Made by a program: the position numbers and the translations under genes
Shown here: positions 1-10,850 of the stretch, one piece after another
Layout of the letters: every line of letters starts with the position of its first letter
Numbering within the stretch: the first letter of the stretch is position 1
Source: Tridacna crocea
Lineage: Eukaryota > Mollusca > Bivalvia > Cardiida > Cardiidae
Assembly: GCA_943736015.1 (NCBI GenBank)
Contig: OX031062.1
Location: forward strand, 3,516,501 to 3,580,500
Direction of reading: 5' to 3'
Length of the DNA: 64,000 nt
The notes under the pieces: generated by a model
Told to the model about the DNA's origin: nothing
Seen by the model: only the letters and a program-made list of their open reading frames with translations
Database searches by the model: none

Positions 1-23
1 CTGAAAGAATTTTTGGGTTAAAA

Positions 24-161
24 TTAACTCTTTACCTAAAGACAAAATTAAGACTTGTCCAAATTGAAAGCATTTGCAGACAACAAAAGAAAATTGCCTG
101 ATAGTTTGAAATTTGTTTTGGGAAGAGTAGAAAACATTGTGGGAAAAGGAGAAAATACTAG
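24..161 (+). mobile_element. TTAA MITE, subfamily A, left half
   Basis: TTAACTCTTTACC end and arm up to the central palindrome, where the next copy (162-391) begins. Confidence 0.7.
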
Positions 162-391
162 TAAACCCATTACCACACAATCCCTACTTTTGACGCCCCT
201 GAGAAAAACGCCTCTAGAAAACATTGTGGGAAAAGGAGAAAATGCTGGTAACCAGCATTTTCTCCTTTTCCCACATTGTTTTCTACCCTTTACAAAACAA
301 ATTTCAAATTTTCAGTCCCTTATATTTTGTCGTCTGCAAATGCTTTTGATTTGGACAAGCCTAAAATACTGTCGTGTGGTAATGAGTTTAA
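162..391 (-). mobile_element. TTAA MITE, subfamily A, complete; reference description
   Basis: Full copies are 220-235 bp. They carry TTAA at both ends, begin CCATTACCACACAAT or CCCTTTACC and end GGTAATGAGTTAA or GGTAAAGGGTTAA, so the outermost ~9 bp are inverted repeats. The two arms then differ (one with CAATCCCTACTTTTGACG, the other with AGACTGGTCCAAATTG), while the centre is a palindrome of about 50 bp, GGAGAAAATGCTGGT facing ACCAGCATTTTCTCC, flanked by GTGGGAAAA and TTTTCCCAC. TTAA targets and CCCTT ends fit piggyBac-type elements. No transposase is encoded. This copy ends 12 bp inside the intron after the synaptophysin exon donor. Confidence 0.85.
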
Positions 392-403
392 CAGGATACT
401 TAC

Positions 404-602
404 TGCTATCACAACGTTGGTGTGTTTCCTGTAGAATTCATCACAAAACACATAAAGAACGATAGCTGCTAGGCAATAGAGGAAGACGATAACTCCAACA
501 AATACGTAGAACTGGGCTGGGGACGAAGACCCCTGGAGCAGTGCCAGGTTAACAGGTGCGGACGTATTACATACTGGTCCCTTCAGACCTTCATCTTCAA
601 GG
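404..602 (-). CDS. Synaptophysin-family protein, internal exon (loop 1 end, TM2)
   Basis: Synaptophysins are four-pass MARVEL-type membrane proteins of synaptic and other small vesicles. The exon gives 66 codons after a split Ser: LEDEGLKGPVCNTSAP, then SSSPAQFYVFVGVIVFLYCL, then AAIVLYVFCDEFYRKHTNVV. The small-Ser/Ala-Gln/Glu-Phe-Phe/Tyr segment followed by a transmembrane helix and a charged YR motif matches the second membrane span of synaptophysin/synaptoporin; the Cys in GPVC fits the intravesicular loop. The acceptor is at 603-605 after a T-rich tract and the donor GTAAGT at 403-398. It enters in phase 2, matching the exon at 1829-1956, and leaves in phase 0. The rest of the protein must lie left of base 1. 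Family call is confident; paralogue is not resolved. Confidence 0.87.
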
Positions 603-626
603 CTGAATAAAAAGAAAACAAATCAG

Positions 627-854
627 TTCAACCCATTACCACACATCCCTACTTTTGACGACCCTGAAAAAGAAGCCTTAAGAGAACATTGTAGGAAAAG
701 GAGAAAATGCTGGTAACCAGCATTTTCTCCTTTTCCCACAAAGTTTTCTACCCTTCACAACACAAATTTTAAATTTTCAGTCACTTTTACTTTGTTGCTG
801 CAAATGCTTTCGATTACGACAAACCTAAAATTTTGTTGTTTGGCAATGAGTTAA
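627..854 (-). mobile_element. TTAA MITE, subfamily A, complete
   Basis: Left target is TTCA rather than TTAA. It begins 25 bp before the synaptophysin exon, just beyond the acceptor tract. Confidence 0.85.
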
Positions 855-1204
855 GGATAGGGCATGCCTATGGGATTTGTGATTAAATCACCTTTCATCA
901 CCGAAAAAAAGTACAGATTTGGCTACGACTCGGGTAATATATAATCTATCAGCCAATAAATGCTGGTTTCCTGCCTAGGTTACAGATTGCCCCAGTCTTA
1001 GCTGAATCTGTATGATTTTGGCCACCATGAAAGGAAATATTACATCATCAGAATCCCATTAGAGTGCCCTATCCATAGAAGTGCATTTTCTGTAAAAAAA
1101 AATTTACTGCAAGGCAAAATTTCAAATTCTTCCAAAGTGGAAACTCTGACACATTACAAACAAAAGTGGTTGAAAATGCAATATGTGACAGTTACTCTTC
1201 ATCG

Positions 1205-1337
1205 AACAGCAAAATTTTAGACTGGTCCAATTTGAAAGAATTCATTCACAGACAACATGATAAATGTAGCAGAAATGGAATTTGTCTCTGAAAGGGTTAG
1301 AAAACATTGTCAGAGATGGAGAAATGCTGGTTATCAG
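1205..1337 (+). mobile_element. TTAA MITE, subfamily A, left half
   Basis: Cut at the centre (AATGCTGGTTATCAG) by the family W fold-back that follows. Confidence 0.65.
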
Positions 1338-1445
1338 TAGCAAAAAGTATCGACACACGTCAGCCTGCGCAAATCGCGCAGGCTGACGTGTGTCGATACC
1401 TTTTGCAGATGCACTTAACCCCCTTTTCACATGGCACGGCTCAAA
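1338..1445. mobile_element. Fold-back family W hairpin
   Basis: Perfect hairpin around GTCAGCCTGCGCAAATCGCG, with a tail GCAGATGCACTTAACCCC. Related hairpins occur at 18885, 42330, 49975, 50800, 52795, 53521 and 62935. AGCCTGCGCAG-type palindromes are a widespread bivalve repeat. Confidence 0.7.
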
Positions 1446-1828
1446 TCGCTCGTCATAACTTGGCCCATTCCGTACCTACATCCAACCTGGTCTGTATAAT
1501 GGTTGTTTCCTTTTGAATTGCAAATCACATGATCTTATACATGGCATGCCAATGTCAGCCATTTAGCTATGACAAACAACTTCGATAAAAATATTCAGAT
1601 CTGTCTATCTGTCAGTGAAAACTTCAATCGTAACTGATAAACCATGATAGAAAATTGAAACTCAAGTTTTCATTTGTAAGAAGAGCCAAACAATTTTCAG
1701 GACGGTAAACGGCCATGAGTCCGGGTGATGAATGTACCGATTTGCTGCATATCAATCGACCAGATACAGCCGAGAGATTTGATGGCTCCCGTGACCAGAG
1801 GTATGCCGAATGGTCTCAAATACATTAC

Positions 1829-1956
1829 CTAAAAGGGTAGCTGGACTCGAAACTGAAGCTTCTAACATCTGTTGTATTCGCACCCCCACAGTTAATGTTG
1901 AAGGCCATTTTTAAGGACACACTGGTTGTTGTGGCAAAGGCGAATATGGACAGAAT
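1829..1956 (-). CDS. Synaptophysin-family protein, internal exon (TM1 end, loop 1)
   Basis: Upstream exon of the same gene. It encodes 42 codons plus two bases: ILSIFAFATTTSVSLKMAFN, then INCGGANTTD, ending ESSYPF. The IFAFAT end of the first membrane span and the loop ending in a Tyr-Pro-Phe motif are characteristic of synaptophysins, where loop 1 also begins with a conserved Cys region; an N-glycosylation sequon (NTT) is present. The acceptor is CAG at 1957-1959 and the donor GTAATG at 1828-1823. The 2-base remainder AG joins C of the next exon to give Ser. The first exon, which should carry the cytosolic N-terminus with a KVLxW-like end, was not found in the window; it may be far upstream or diverged. 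Confidence 0.87.
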
Positions 1957-1981
1957 CTGAAAGTACAAACATGAAACATCT

Positions 1982-2304
1982 TTAACCTTTTGCCAAACAA
2001 TCCCTGGTTTTAACTACCATGGAGAAGAAACCTTCTGAAAACATTGTGGGAAAAAGAGAAAATGCTGGTAACCCTGAGAAAGAATTGGCTTTTAAAAATA
2101 TTATTTAAAAAAAAATCCCATCATTTGTTTCCCATTGTTAAATTACCCAGGAGTGTTTGGTTCACCAATATTTTCTCCTTTTCCCACAATGTTTTCAACC
2201 TTTTCTAACCCAATATTCTCCATTTCCTTTGCACATTGATAATGTCGTCTGCAACTGCTTTCAATTTGGACCAGTCTAACATTTTGTCATTTGGTGAAAC
2301 TTTA
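1982..2304 (-). mobile_element. TTAA MITE, subfamily A, with ~95 bp inserted at its centre
   Basis: Left arm 1982-2069 and right arm 2165-2304 are separated by unrelated sequence at the palindrome loop. Confidence 0.7.
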
Positions 2305-2344
2305 TAGCTAGTTTCTGTGCTCAGAATCCAAGGGGGATATAAGA

Positions 2345-2530
2345 ACTCCAGATAAGAGGGAGTGATGGTATTCTAAATCCATTATTTCTGCACTAAACCC
2401 TATGTTGTGGGTACTCATTAGAATCGTCTCAACGAGACGATTCTAATGAGTACCCACAACATGGGGTTTACTGCAGAAAAAAATCAATATTTTTTAATTT
2501 TAAAATCAAAATTACTTCTTGTATCTGGAG
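2345..2530. mobile_element. Fold-back family X, copy 1
   Basis: Long palindrome centred at 2434: CTCATTAGAATCGTCTC facing its complement, flanked by TATGTTGTGGG. Outer parts (CTCCAGATAAGAGGGAG) recur in copies 2 and 3. Confidence 0.75.
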
Positions 2531-2737
2531 CACTGAGATATCCTTTCCTTTGAATGTAACAAATTAACTGTCAGCTTGGTGATCAAACTGGAATCAATCT
2601 GGCTGTAACTGGGCTTATATAGATAAATCAGGCCCTAAATTACCTACAAATACTCCCTACCAGAGACACTTTATGTTGTTACTTGTTATGTTATTGTCTG
2701 TAATGATATTCCATCTTTCTGGTAACTGCTTTATTTG

Positions 2738-2869
2738 CCAAACCCAGGTAGCTCAGTCAGTCGTGAACAGGATTTCAGAACAGGACACCAGTTCGATCCT
2801 CAGCTTGGCAAATTTCTTTCTGAAGATTGATGATAGTCATTGCAACAGGATTCATCTCATTCTCACTGC
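2738..2869 (+). mobile_element. tRNA-derived SINE
   Basis: tRNA-like head with an A-box-like AGGTAGCTCAGTCAG and a B-box-like AGTTCGATCC, followed by the tail GATGATAGTCATTGCAACAG also seen at 46230. The anticodon arm is not well formed, so this is not a functional tRNA. Confidence 0.6.
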
Positions 2870-3013
2870 CGGTAAGCAGCATTTTCTCTTTTTCCAACAA
2901 TGTTTTCTACACTTCACGAAGCAAATTCAAATTTTTAGTCACTTTTATTTTGTCATCTGCAAATGCTCTTGATTTGGACAAGCCTAAAATATTGTTGTCT
3001 GGTAAGGAGTTAA
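2870..3013 (-). mobile_element. TTAA MITE, subfamily A, right half
   Basis: Starts at the palindrome directly after the SINE; ends GGTAAGGAGTTAA. MITE fragments follow at 3025-3072 and 3247-3305. Confidence 0.65.
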
Positions 3014-3372
3014 ATAATGAAATTTGCCTCTAAAAGAATAGACAACATTGTGGGAAAAGGAGAACATGCTGTATTCAATGCAGACTACCTTTATCGCCGG
3101 TTATTATTCATTTAAACACTGAATAGCATTCACAATCAAACTGGGACACAAATCTTCATGGAACTGGTAGTGAGATCATGCCCCTGTCTTTTTATTGCCC
3201 TTTTTTTCAAGCCATTTAGAGGCCTCCAGGCTTCTGCCTGTCTTTGCCCCTAGAAGGAGTAGAAAACATTGTAAGAAAGTGAAAAAAAATTCCCACAATG
3301 TTTTCCACAGCTAATTTCCTGAGGTTTTGTTAAAACTTTGGATTGCAACATAAAATGGTACAGCGTAAACTC

Positions 3373-3594
3373 TTAAACACACAATCCCCACTTCTAACGA
3401 CCTTGAAAAAGACTCCTTTTGAAAACATTGTAGGAAAAGGAGAAAATGGTGGTAACCAGCATTTTCTCCTTTTCCCACAATGTTTTCTACCCTTCCAAAG
3501 ACAAAGTTCAATTTTTGAGCCATACTTTCATTGTCGTCTGCAAATGCTATAAATTTTGACTGGTCTACAATTTTGTCGTTTGTTACAGAGTTAA
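3373..3594 (-). mobile_element. TTAA MITE, subfamily A, complete
   Basis: Shares its right TTAA with the next copy, forming a head-to-tail pair. Confidence 0.8.
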
Positions 3595-3818
3595 CCCATT
3601 ACCACACAATCCCTACTTTTGACGACCCTGACAAAGAAGCCTTCAGAAAACATTGTGGGAAAAGGAGAAAATGCTGGTAACCAGGATTTTCTCCTCTTCC
3701 CACAATGTTTTCTACCCTTCACAAAACAAATTTCAAATTTTCATTCACTTTTATTTGTCATCTGCAAATGCTTTCAATTTGAACCAGTCTAAAATATTGT
3801 CGTTTGGTAATGGGCTAA
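3591..3818 (-). mobile_element. TTAA MITE, subfamily A, complete
   Basis: Second of the pair; right target CTAA. Confidence 0.8.
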
Positions 3819-4145
3819 AGCCTTACAAAACAAGGCAGACAGACAGTAATTCTAACAAAGATGGTATAATTCCTCTAAAACAAAAGCGAAGCAATTTTAC
3901 GTAGGGTATTGTCAGTGCATGTCACATTGCTATCTAATTTACCAGTGACTAGAGACAGTCATCTCAGCTATATACCCTCGTGAATACCAATTTAATTATA
4001 CAAAATACTGAACGACTCTCTCAGCAACACTGGTCATCAGAAAATGTAAACAAATCACTCTGTTATTTCAGACTGTTCTCTGTGATAGTCTTAGCTTATA
4101 GATGTTTATTATTATAAACAAAGAGGATTTTGTTTTAAACAGTGA

Positions 4146-4440
4146 TAGACTGAAATTTATTTCATGGAGTGAACATCATCAGTAGTATTTTCACGAGTGG
4201 TTGCCACTCATGATAATATTCCCAATGATGTTCACTCAATGAAATAAATTTCGATTTTTAACCATAAAAGACAAATATATTTTATTTGTTTCATGTTTTT
4301 AACATGAGGGACTTAATCAAAATGCAGAACAGTTCTTTTCCTTTATGATTCCCCATGGCATACCTGCTATAATGCAAAAAAATTAGTATGTCAAGGGCGA
4401 GAAATGCGAGGTATTATTTACATCATATTTCCATCTGGTT
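4146..4440. mobile_element. Fold-back family Y, copy 1
   Basis: Arms GAAATTTATTTCAT and ATGAAATAAATTTC face each other around GTGAACATCATC, followed by a flank ending CATATTTCCATCTGGTTG shared with 4735-5110, 9165-9720 and 34440-34860. Confidence 0.65.
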
Positions 4441-4469
4441 GACAAGGCAGGTGAATTTTACTTAGAATA

Positions 4470-4687
4470 TTAACCCTTTCTCAAACAATCCCTGTCAGGA
4501 ATAGGAGCCTTTTGAAAATATTGTGGGAAAAGGAGAAAATGCTGGTAACCAGCATTTTCTCCTTTTCCCACAATGTTTTCTACCCTATCATATAGAAAAA
4601 TCATCATTTTAGCAACTGTTAATTTATCATCTGCAAAATGCTTTCAATTTGGTCTGGTCCAAAATTTCTCGTTTGGGAAAGGGTTAA
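4470..4687 (-). mobile_element. TTAA MITE, subfamily A, complete
   Basis: The left arm is shortened near CAATCCCTGTCAGG; ends GGGAAAGGGTTAA. Confidence 0.8.
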
Positions 4688-4734
4688 CTAGTGGGCTGGA
4701 GTAACTGTTTACACCTTCAAGTCTGAAAAGTTGG

Positions 4735-5110
4735 AATATAATATCAGTATTTTTCACAGGTTGTAACCATGAAACATCGAAAAATATTTCACTTCATGAT
4801 ATATTGAGGATATTTGGGTTTTTTTTCTGTGAAAGATCGAAATCGCAGCCACTCGTGAAAATATTACTGATGGTGTTCATGAGATGTAATAAATTTCAAA
4901 CTTTCACCGCAAGAAACATATATTCTATTTATTTCATGCTTTTAACCCTTTCCAAAAGAGCTTTATCAAAATCCAGTACAGTTGTTTTCAGTAAGTCCTG
5001 GTGGCGTACCCATCCCGGATCATTAAGCAACTGATTACAATATTATGTCAATCGTGAGAAATGTAAGGTAAATGATGTCATATTTCCATCTGGTTGTACA
5101 TGCAAGTCAT
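4735..5110. mobile_element. Fold-back family Y, copy 2
   Basis: Contains GAAAGATCGAAAT, ATTACTGATGGTGTTCA and the CATATTTCCATCTGGTTG flank; a divergent third unit may continue to 5230. Confidence 0.55.
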
Positions 5111-5284
5111 GTACAATTTACCTAGGTTACGAGAATATAAAAATCGGTATTTTCACTGGTCATACCCCAGGAATATCCAAAAATATTTTCACTGCTGTTT
5201 CTAGATATCCTACCAGAAAGCATGAAATAAAGATCACTTAAACCCCTGTATGTAAAAGCATGACCCAAAATGCTTTTACTGTAT

Positions 5285-5486
5285 ACTAGTAATTCAGAGT
5301 CCCATGAAGAGGGAGTAATCTTGACTTCAAAATTAACAATAATAATCATTTGCCTCTAAACCATATGTTATGGGTACTCATTAGAATCGTCTCATCAAGA
5401 TGATTCTAATGAGTCCCCACAACATAGGTTTTGGAAGAGAAATAATGGATTTAGAATCCTATCATTCCATCTTATCTGGAGCTTGG
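5285..5486. mobile_element. Fold-back family X, copy 2
   Basis: Palindrome centred near 5395 with a few mismatches; ends in ATCTTATCTGGAGC. Confidence 0.7.
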
Positions 5487-5895
5487 CTGGTATCTTCAGT
5501 TTTCCCCAGGACATACTAAGGTAAAAGCCGATCCATTTTCCGATGACAATGTTGAATCCTGGATAATGATGACAAATTCTCTAGAGCTTGTATGAAACTG
5601 TCAGGTGAATATAAATTACAGAAGAACAGGGCTCCCAGATTTCATGGTGCTTGTTTCTCGATAATCAAATTCCCTTGAAGTTATCTGTAATCATAGCTTA
5701 AAGCTACAATACTGGCCAGAGATATCTTTATCTAATTAATACAAATTGGTTTGTATGGCAACAATTGCATCTTTGTTTTGCCAATCTTTAGTAAGTCCAT
5801 AACAGCTGGTCCAAAAATTTTGAAAGTTCAGTGGCCTTTTTCAGAAACTGAAAATAAGGGGGGTTATTCCCACTTACCTATTCAACCTAAAAAAT

Positions 5896-5898
5896 TGT

Positions 5899-5929
<31 letters not shown>

Positions 5930-5935
5930 GAGGGG
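5896..5935. repeat. GT microsatellite running into a poly-G tract
   Basis: About nine GT units followed by about 18 G. Confidence 0.9.
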
Positions 5936-5976
5936 TTAAAAACAAGATAACCAAGGAGGGTGTTAAAAAAACAAGA

Positions 5977-8300
5977 AAACAAGAGGGCCAAGACGGCCCT
6001 GAATTGCTCACCTGAATTTTTGAGAGGACCACAGCCAATTTTTTTGAAACTTTGAGAGCAAAATCATTATTTTGCCAAGCGATTTTGAAAAGGTCACAAG
6101 TAAAAGTCATTTTAAAATCTGTCTCCATCCCTACAAACATCACCACAGCAATGATTTTGATGAATCAGAATTCTGCAAATAAATTTTTGTATAGATCACC
6201 CAAGGACAATTTCTTAAGAGAGCACATGCTCTATAGTGAAAAAACGGAAGTCGAACAAAGGCACCACATGCAGGTGCCAACAATTGGCTGTTGTTTTTCC
6301 ATAGATAAAAAATTCCCTTACAATTTTTGAGAGTCACCCAAGGAACACTGCTGTGGAATTATTTCAAAATCTGACCAGCTGTTCTAGAGAAGAATATTTG
6401 AAAATTTCCGCATGTCAATATAGTGTAAATAGCCCACAGCAATCAATGCCATTTTCCTTGATGGATCAAAATTTCTCAAACACTATGCAAAAAGAGTCAC
6501 CCAAGAAAGATTTCTGTGAAATTATTTAAAAACCTGACCAGCCGTTTCAGAGAAGATTAAGAAATTTTAAGAATTTCTTCATGTCCATAATAGTGCAAGT
6601 GCCCGCCACCATTACAGCCGTTTCTTGACGATTCACAATTTTGAATAATTTTTTAAAAAGGTCACTAAAGTAACAATTTCACAATCTGACCAGGAGAAGA
6701 AGAATTTTTGAGAATTTCTTCATGGCCAATATAGTGCAAGAGCCATGTTTCTTGACTGATTTAAATTTGGCTAACAACTTTTAAAACAAGGGGGCCATGA
6801 CGGCCCTGTATCGCTCCAGTCTGGCTAATTCGTAAAGTCTACAAGCCAAACATTACATTATTCGGCCAACTGGTTTCAAGCTTGAGGACATACAAATTTT
6901 TTTCCATAAAATCATACGAGACAGTTGTGACTCACTGGGCGAACCCAATTTTGACCGCAAAGCTATAGTTACTTGAATCCTGGTGGAGGTCTACAAGATA
7001 AAGTCCCATACCAAATAATACAGAATGTGTGGTTAAAACAAGAAGATCTTCAAAGTTTTCTCAATAAAAGGTTCTGTAAAACAAAAAAACCCATGAGACA
7101 GGGCTTAATTTACTGGCCCTTAAGTCTTTATTATGGTTAGTAAAAAGATGACTTAGAACGTTTTCACCACAAAAGCCTGTGTAAAACTTGTGACCCCTGG
7201 TTTGGGGACAAACTTGACCCTAAGGCTATAATTTGGGCCCTCCTGGTAAAGGCTTACTAGATAATGCTACATGCAAAATTTGGTAGCCCTAGGCCTTATC
7301 GCTAGGTACAAGTAGATTTTTAAAAAATTCCCAATATGAGCCCATGTAAAACTTGTGACCCCCAGGACGGGGCCAAATTTAATCCCAGGGCTACATTTTG
7401 GGCACCTTTGGTAGACAACCACTTGATAAAGCTAGGTGCAAAATTGAGTAGCCCTAGGCCTTATGGCTTGGTATGAGAAGATTTTTAAAGTTTTCCCTAT
7501 TTAAGCCCATATAAAACTTGTGACCCCTGGGGCCGAGCCAATTTTGACCCCCTTGCAATCATTTGGGCACTCTGGGTAGAGGTCTACTAGATAAAGCTAC
7601 ATGCCAAATTTGGTAGCCATAGGCCCTATGGCTAGGTACCAGAAGGATTTTTAAGTTTTCCCTATATAAGCCCATGTAAAACTTGTGACCCCCGGGAAAG
7701 GGCCAATTTTGACCCCAGGGCTATTATTTGAAGGAACTTAGTAGAGGTCCACTAGGTAAAGCTATATGCCAAATTTGGTAGCCCTAGGCCTTATGGTTTC
7801 AGAGAAGAAGATCTTTTAAATTTACAATATTTTTTAGTTTTGTTGCCATGGCAACCAGAGTTTTTGAAGGAATAAAATTCTTTCAAGCAATCTGAAAAGG
7901 ACCATGGCTGGATCATTTCTGTGAAGTTTAATCAAAATTGGATGGGTAGTTTCAGAAAAGAAGATGTTTGAAATATTATTAAAGTTAAAGCACACACGGA
8001 CGCACACACACACAGACAGACGGACACACGAAGGACACCAGGCCATGACATAAGCCCTCTGGCCTTCTGCCAGTGGAGCTAAAGAAAAAGGGGCACCAAA
8101 GGAAAATCTCTGTAAAATTATCTTAAAATATGACCAACCTATTCAGAGAAAAAGAATTTTTAAGAATTTCTCCATTTCTGTGTAGTGCAAGTAACCCCCT
8201 GATTCACCAGCTGACCACTGAGCTGTAACCCAGCTGGGCTGTTTCAGAGGAGAACATGTTTGAAATATATCTTAACAAACGAAGGATACAAACTTGCATG
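5977..8300 (+). mobile_element. Outer repeat element, split by a nested element
   Basis: Starts AACAAGAGGGCCAAGACGG, a short palindromic head, then about three ~190 bp units sharing GTCACCCAAGGA, TCTGACCAG and ATATAGTGCAAG. The last unit type resumes after the nested element, with GGGGCACCAAAGGAAAATC and GTGTAGTGCAAGTAA at 8090-8200. No coding frame. The family name is not known to me, but similar heads and tails are common in bivalve genomes. Confidence 0.55.
6783..8083 (+). mobile_element. Nested repeat element with ~180 bp tandem units
   Basis: Head ACAAGGGGGCCATGACGG and tail CTCTGGCCTTCTGCCAGTGG are short palindromes. In between are about five units of ~180 bp containing CCCATGTAAAACTTGTGACC, GGGCAATTTGGGCAC-like and GGTAGCCCTAGGCCTTATGG. 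The 3' part carries an AC-rich tract (7991-8030). Related units occur at 27770-28175. Confidence 0.6.
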
Positions 8301-8531
8301 GATGCGCGTTCAATAATTATACAAAGGACCATGACACAATCAAGAAAACAAAAAACGCTTTTTAAAAACAGTAAGTGGAATTTTTCCTGTGAAAAAGCTT
8401 TGGTGTTTTTCGTGGAAAAAAGCTTTCAATTTTTCTTTGTCTAACAGTTTGTCATCCTTTATAAAGCTCATTGGAAGTTGAAATATTTTTCTCCGATAAT
8501 AGATAATTAATAAGACAAGCTGAGAAAACCT

Positions 8532-8759
8532 TTAACCCTTTACCACACAAAGATGACTTTTGACGACACGAGGAAAACGCCTCTGGAAAATATTGTGGGA
8601 AAAGGAGAAGATGCTGGTAACCAGCATTTCCTCCTTTTCCAACAATGTTTTCTACCCTTCCAAAATCGAAATTAAATTTTTGATTCACATTCATTTTGTC
8701 GTCTACAACTGATTTCAATTTTGGCCAGTCCAACATCTTGTCCTCTGGTAAAAAGTTAA
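8532..8759 (-). mobile_element. TTAA MITE, subfamily A, complete
   Basis: Shares its right TTAA with the next copy. Confidence 0.85.
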
Positions 8760-8989
8760 CCGTTTACTGCACAATGCTGTTTTTTAACGACCCTGGGAAA
8801 GGAGTCTTTTGAAAACCTTGTGGGAAACGGTGAAAATGCTGGTAATCATCATTTTCTCCTTTCCCCACGATATTTTCTATCCTGTTGGAAACAAATTTCA
8901 ATTTTTGAGCTACTTTTTTTTTCTCGTCTGGAAGTGTTAAATTTTCAATTTGGACCAGTCTAAAATTTTGTCGTTTCGTAAAGAGTTAA
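8756..8989 (-). mobile_element. TTAA MITE, subfamily A, complete
   Basis: Second of a tandem pair; palindrome arms partly diverged (GGAAACGGTGAAAATG). Confidence 0.8.
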
Positions 8990-9164
8990 GTCTGAATGAC
9001 AAGCCAGAAATAGATAATTGAAACTCTGGGTGTTCTGGATTATGTTTAAAGCAATTCTCTTTCATCCTCTTCTCAAAAATTACAGTTTAAACCGTTTCTT
9101 TGAAAGTGATTGAGACTAATCTAACACATTTAGGAAGTGGGACGAAAAAGAAAAACAGAATTGA

Positions 9165-9720
9165 TGGAAAGAGGATATTTTTTCTTATCTGCGAAAGAGT
9201 GGTATTTATTTCTTCGAGCAAACATCTTCCATATTATATTTTAGGGAGCTGCACAGCTACGAGTATAGGATGAAATAATAGCCAAGGATGAAATAAGTTT
9301 ACATCTTTCACAAAAAATTGTTATTAATTTCATACTTCTAAAGTCTTTTTTGTTAACTCTTTCCCACACTATTCTGACTTTTGACCACCCTGGCTTTTGA
9401 AAACATTGTTGGAAAAGGAGAAAATGCTCGTAACCAGCATTTTCTTCTTTTCCCACATTATGTTTTCTATCCCTATCACAGACAAATTTTATCATTTAGG
9501 TAACATTCAGTTTGTCATCTGCAAAAGCTTTCAATTTGTACAGGTCTAAAATTTTGTTGTTTGGTAAAGAATTTAAGTCCAGTAAAGTTGTTTTTGGTAA
9601 TTCTTTGGGGCATACCTCTCTCTACAAACGAACACTGTGTAAATATTACGTAAAGCCCTAGAAATGTAGGGTACATGCGTATAACTTAGTCATATCTCCC
9701 TCTGGTTGAACGGCTGTTTA
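9165..9720. mobile_element. Fold-back family Y, copy 3, interrupted
   Basis: Y-type flanks (GCGAAAGAGTGGTATTTATT at the left, CATATCTCCCTCTGGTTG at the right) surround the MITE at 9353-9576. Confidence 0.5.
9353..9576 (-). mobile_element. TTAA MITE, subfamily A, complete
   Basis: Inserted inside a family Y repeat. Confidence 0.8.
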
Positions 9721-9779
9721 ACTTATCGCAGTAACTACTGTTTTGTTACTGATAAACAAACCCTAATCAATCGGTTGCC

Positions 9780-10850
9780 TATGATACAAGTCTTCGGATC
9801 AGTAATAGGTGGCGACATGATTCGAAACAGCCGTGAACAAGTATCCAAGTCCCCTATCACCTGACCATACAACAAATTTATTATACTGCAAAGTTTTACG
9901 CTTTCACAGCGTGTTAAGCGAAATTTTCCTGTTTCTAAGTCTCAGGATTTGTGTCAATCTCCGAGCAGAGTTGTCGTTCGTTACCTCACATACATCTCTG
10001 CGATGGGCTAAATGACAAGAATCTTGTCAAAGCGAGAGAAAGATGTTTTGTTACTGTTTAACTGTTCCATATGTAAAATTGAATGTTAGACAAAGGAAAT
10101 ATGATTCTGGATACATTATAGGTGCGTTCAAACTGATGAATTTACCTGTATGAAATGGAACTATTTTTTTCGAGCCTCTTCACTTTTCAGAATCTTACGC
10201 CGATTTTAACAAAAATGGCTGCGCCCATGAATGATGACAACTGATTTGACACACCGCTGGATATAAGTTTGTACGATTAAAAATCAAGTAATCGTCCTTT
10301 AAAGATATTGAGGCTTTTCAGAAAATGCATCTTTTGTTCATATCCTATCACTAAGTCTGATTGGTCCCATGCTGTTTGAACAGCACACGAAACAATCGAT
10401 ATTGGTCTTTCTTTCACCGGCGTTTGTGTAGCCATTTTGAGTTATGGTCATGTGACAAAAATATGACGTAATGACGGACTACTTTCTGAGCCCATTACAG
10501 AGGTGAATGTAATGATCCGGAGTGCAAGAGAGTGGATTTGTGTATGCTGACAAAATTTTAAAATTCCCTTCTGAGTGCCCCAATACAATGAAAACTGACA
10601 TCACTGGGAACCGACATCACTTAAACATGTAGTTCGGTGCATAAACATGCAGTCTGGTGATAGATCGACACCACCATTTTGGATGCTGTATTGCAAGTGT
10701 AGTAATGTATACGGGGCACTCAAAAGGGAAACCGGTTTTACCTGGTATTTGCCAGTGTACATGAGATCTATTGTCAGGGCATACTATCCGATCCGATCGC
10801 GAGAAATTTCTTTAAGTATAATAATCTATCATGGCATGCTCAGTTGACCA
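9780..10850. mobile_element. ~1.1 kb repeat, inverted relative of 18230-18790
   Basis: The left part (CAGCCGTGAACAAGTATCC, ATTTATTATACTGCAAAG) and right part (GGTGATAGATCGACACCACC, GGGGCACTCAAAAGGGAAAC) match 18230-18790 in reverse order and strand. The middle (about 10010-10500) has no counterpart there. No coding capacity seen. Confidence 0.55.

Noticed and set aside
1690..1820. Possible further synaptophysin coding sequence next to the 1829-1956 exon
   Set aside because: The donor at 1828 ends the exon in the phase required by the next one; the open stretch beyond has no synaptophysin match.
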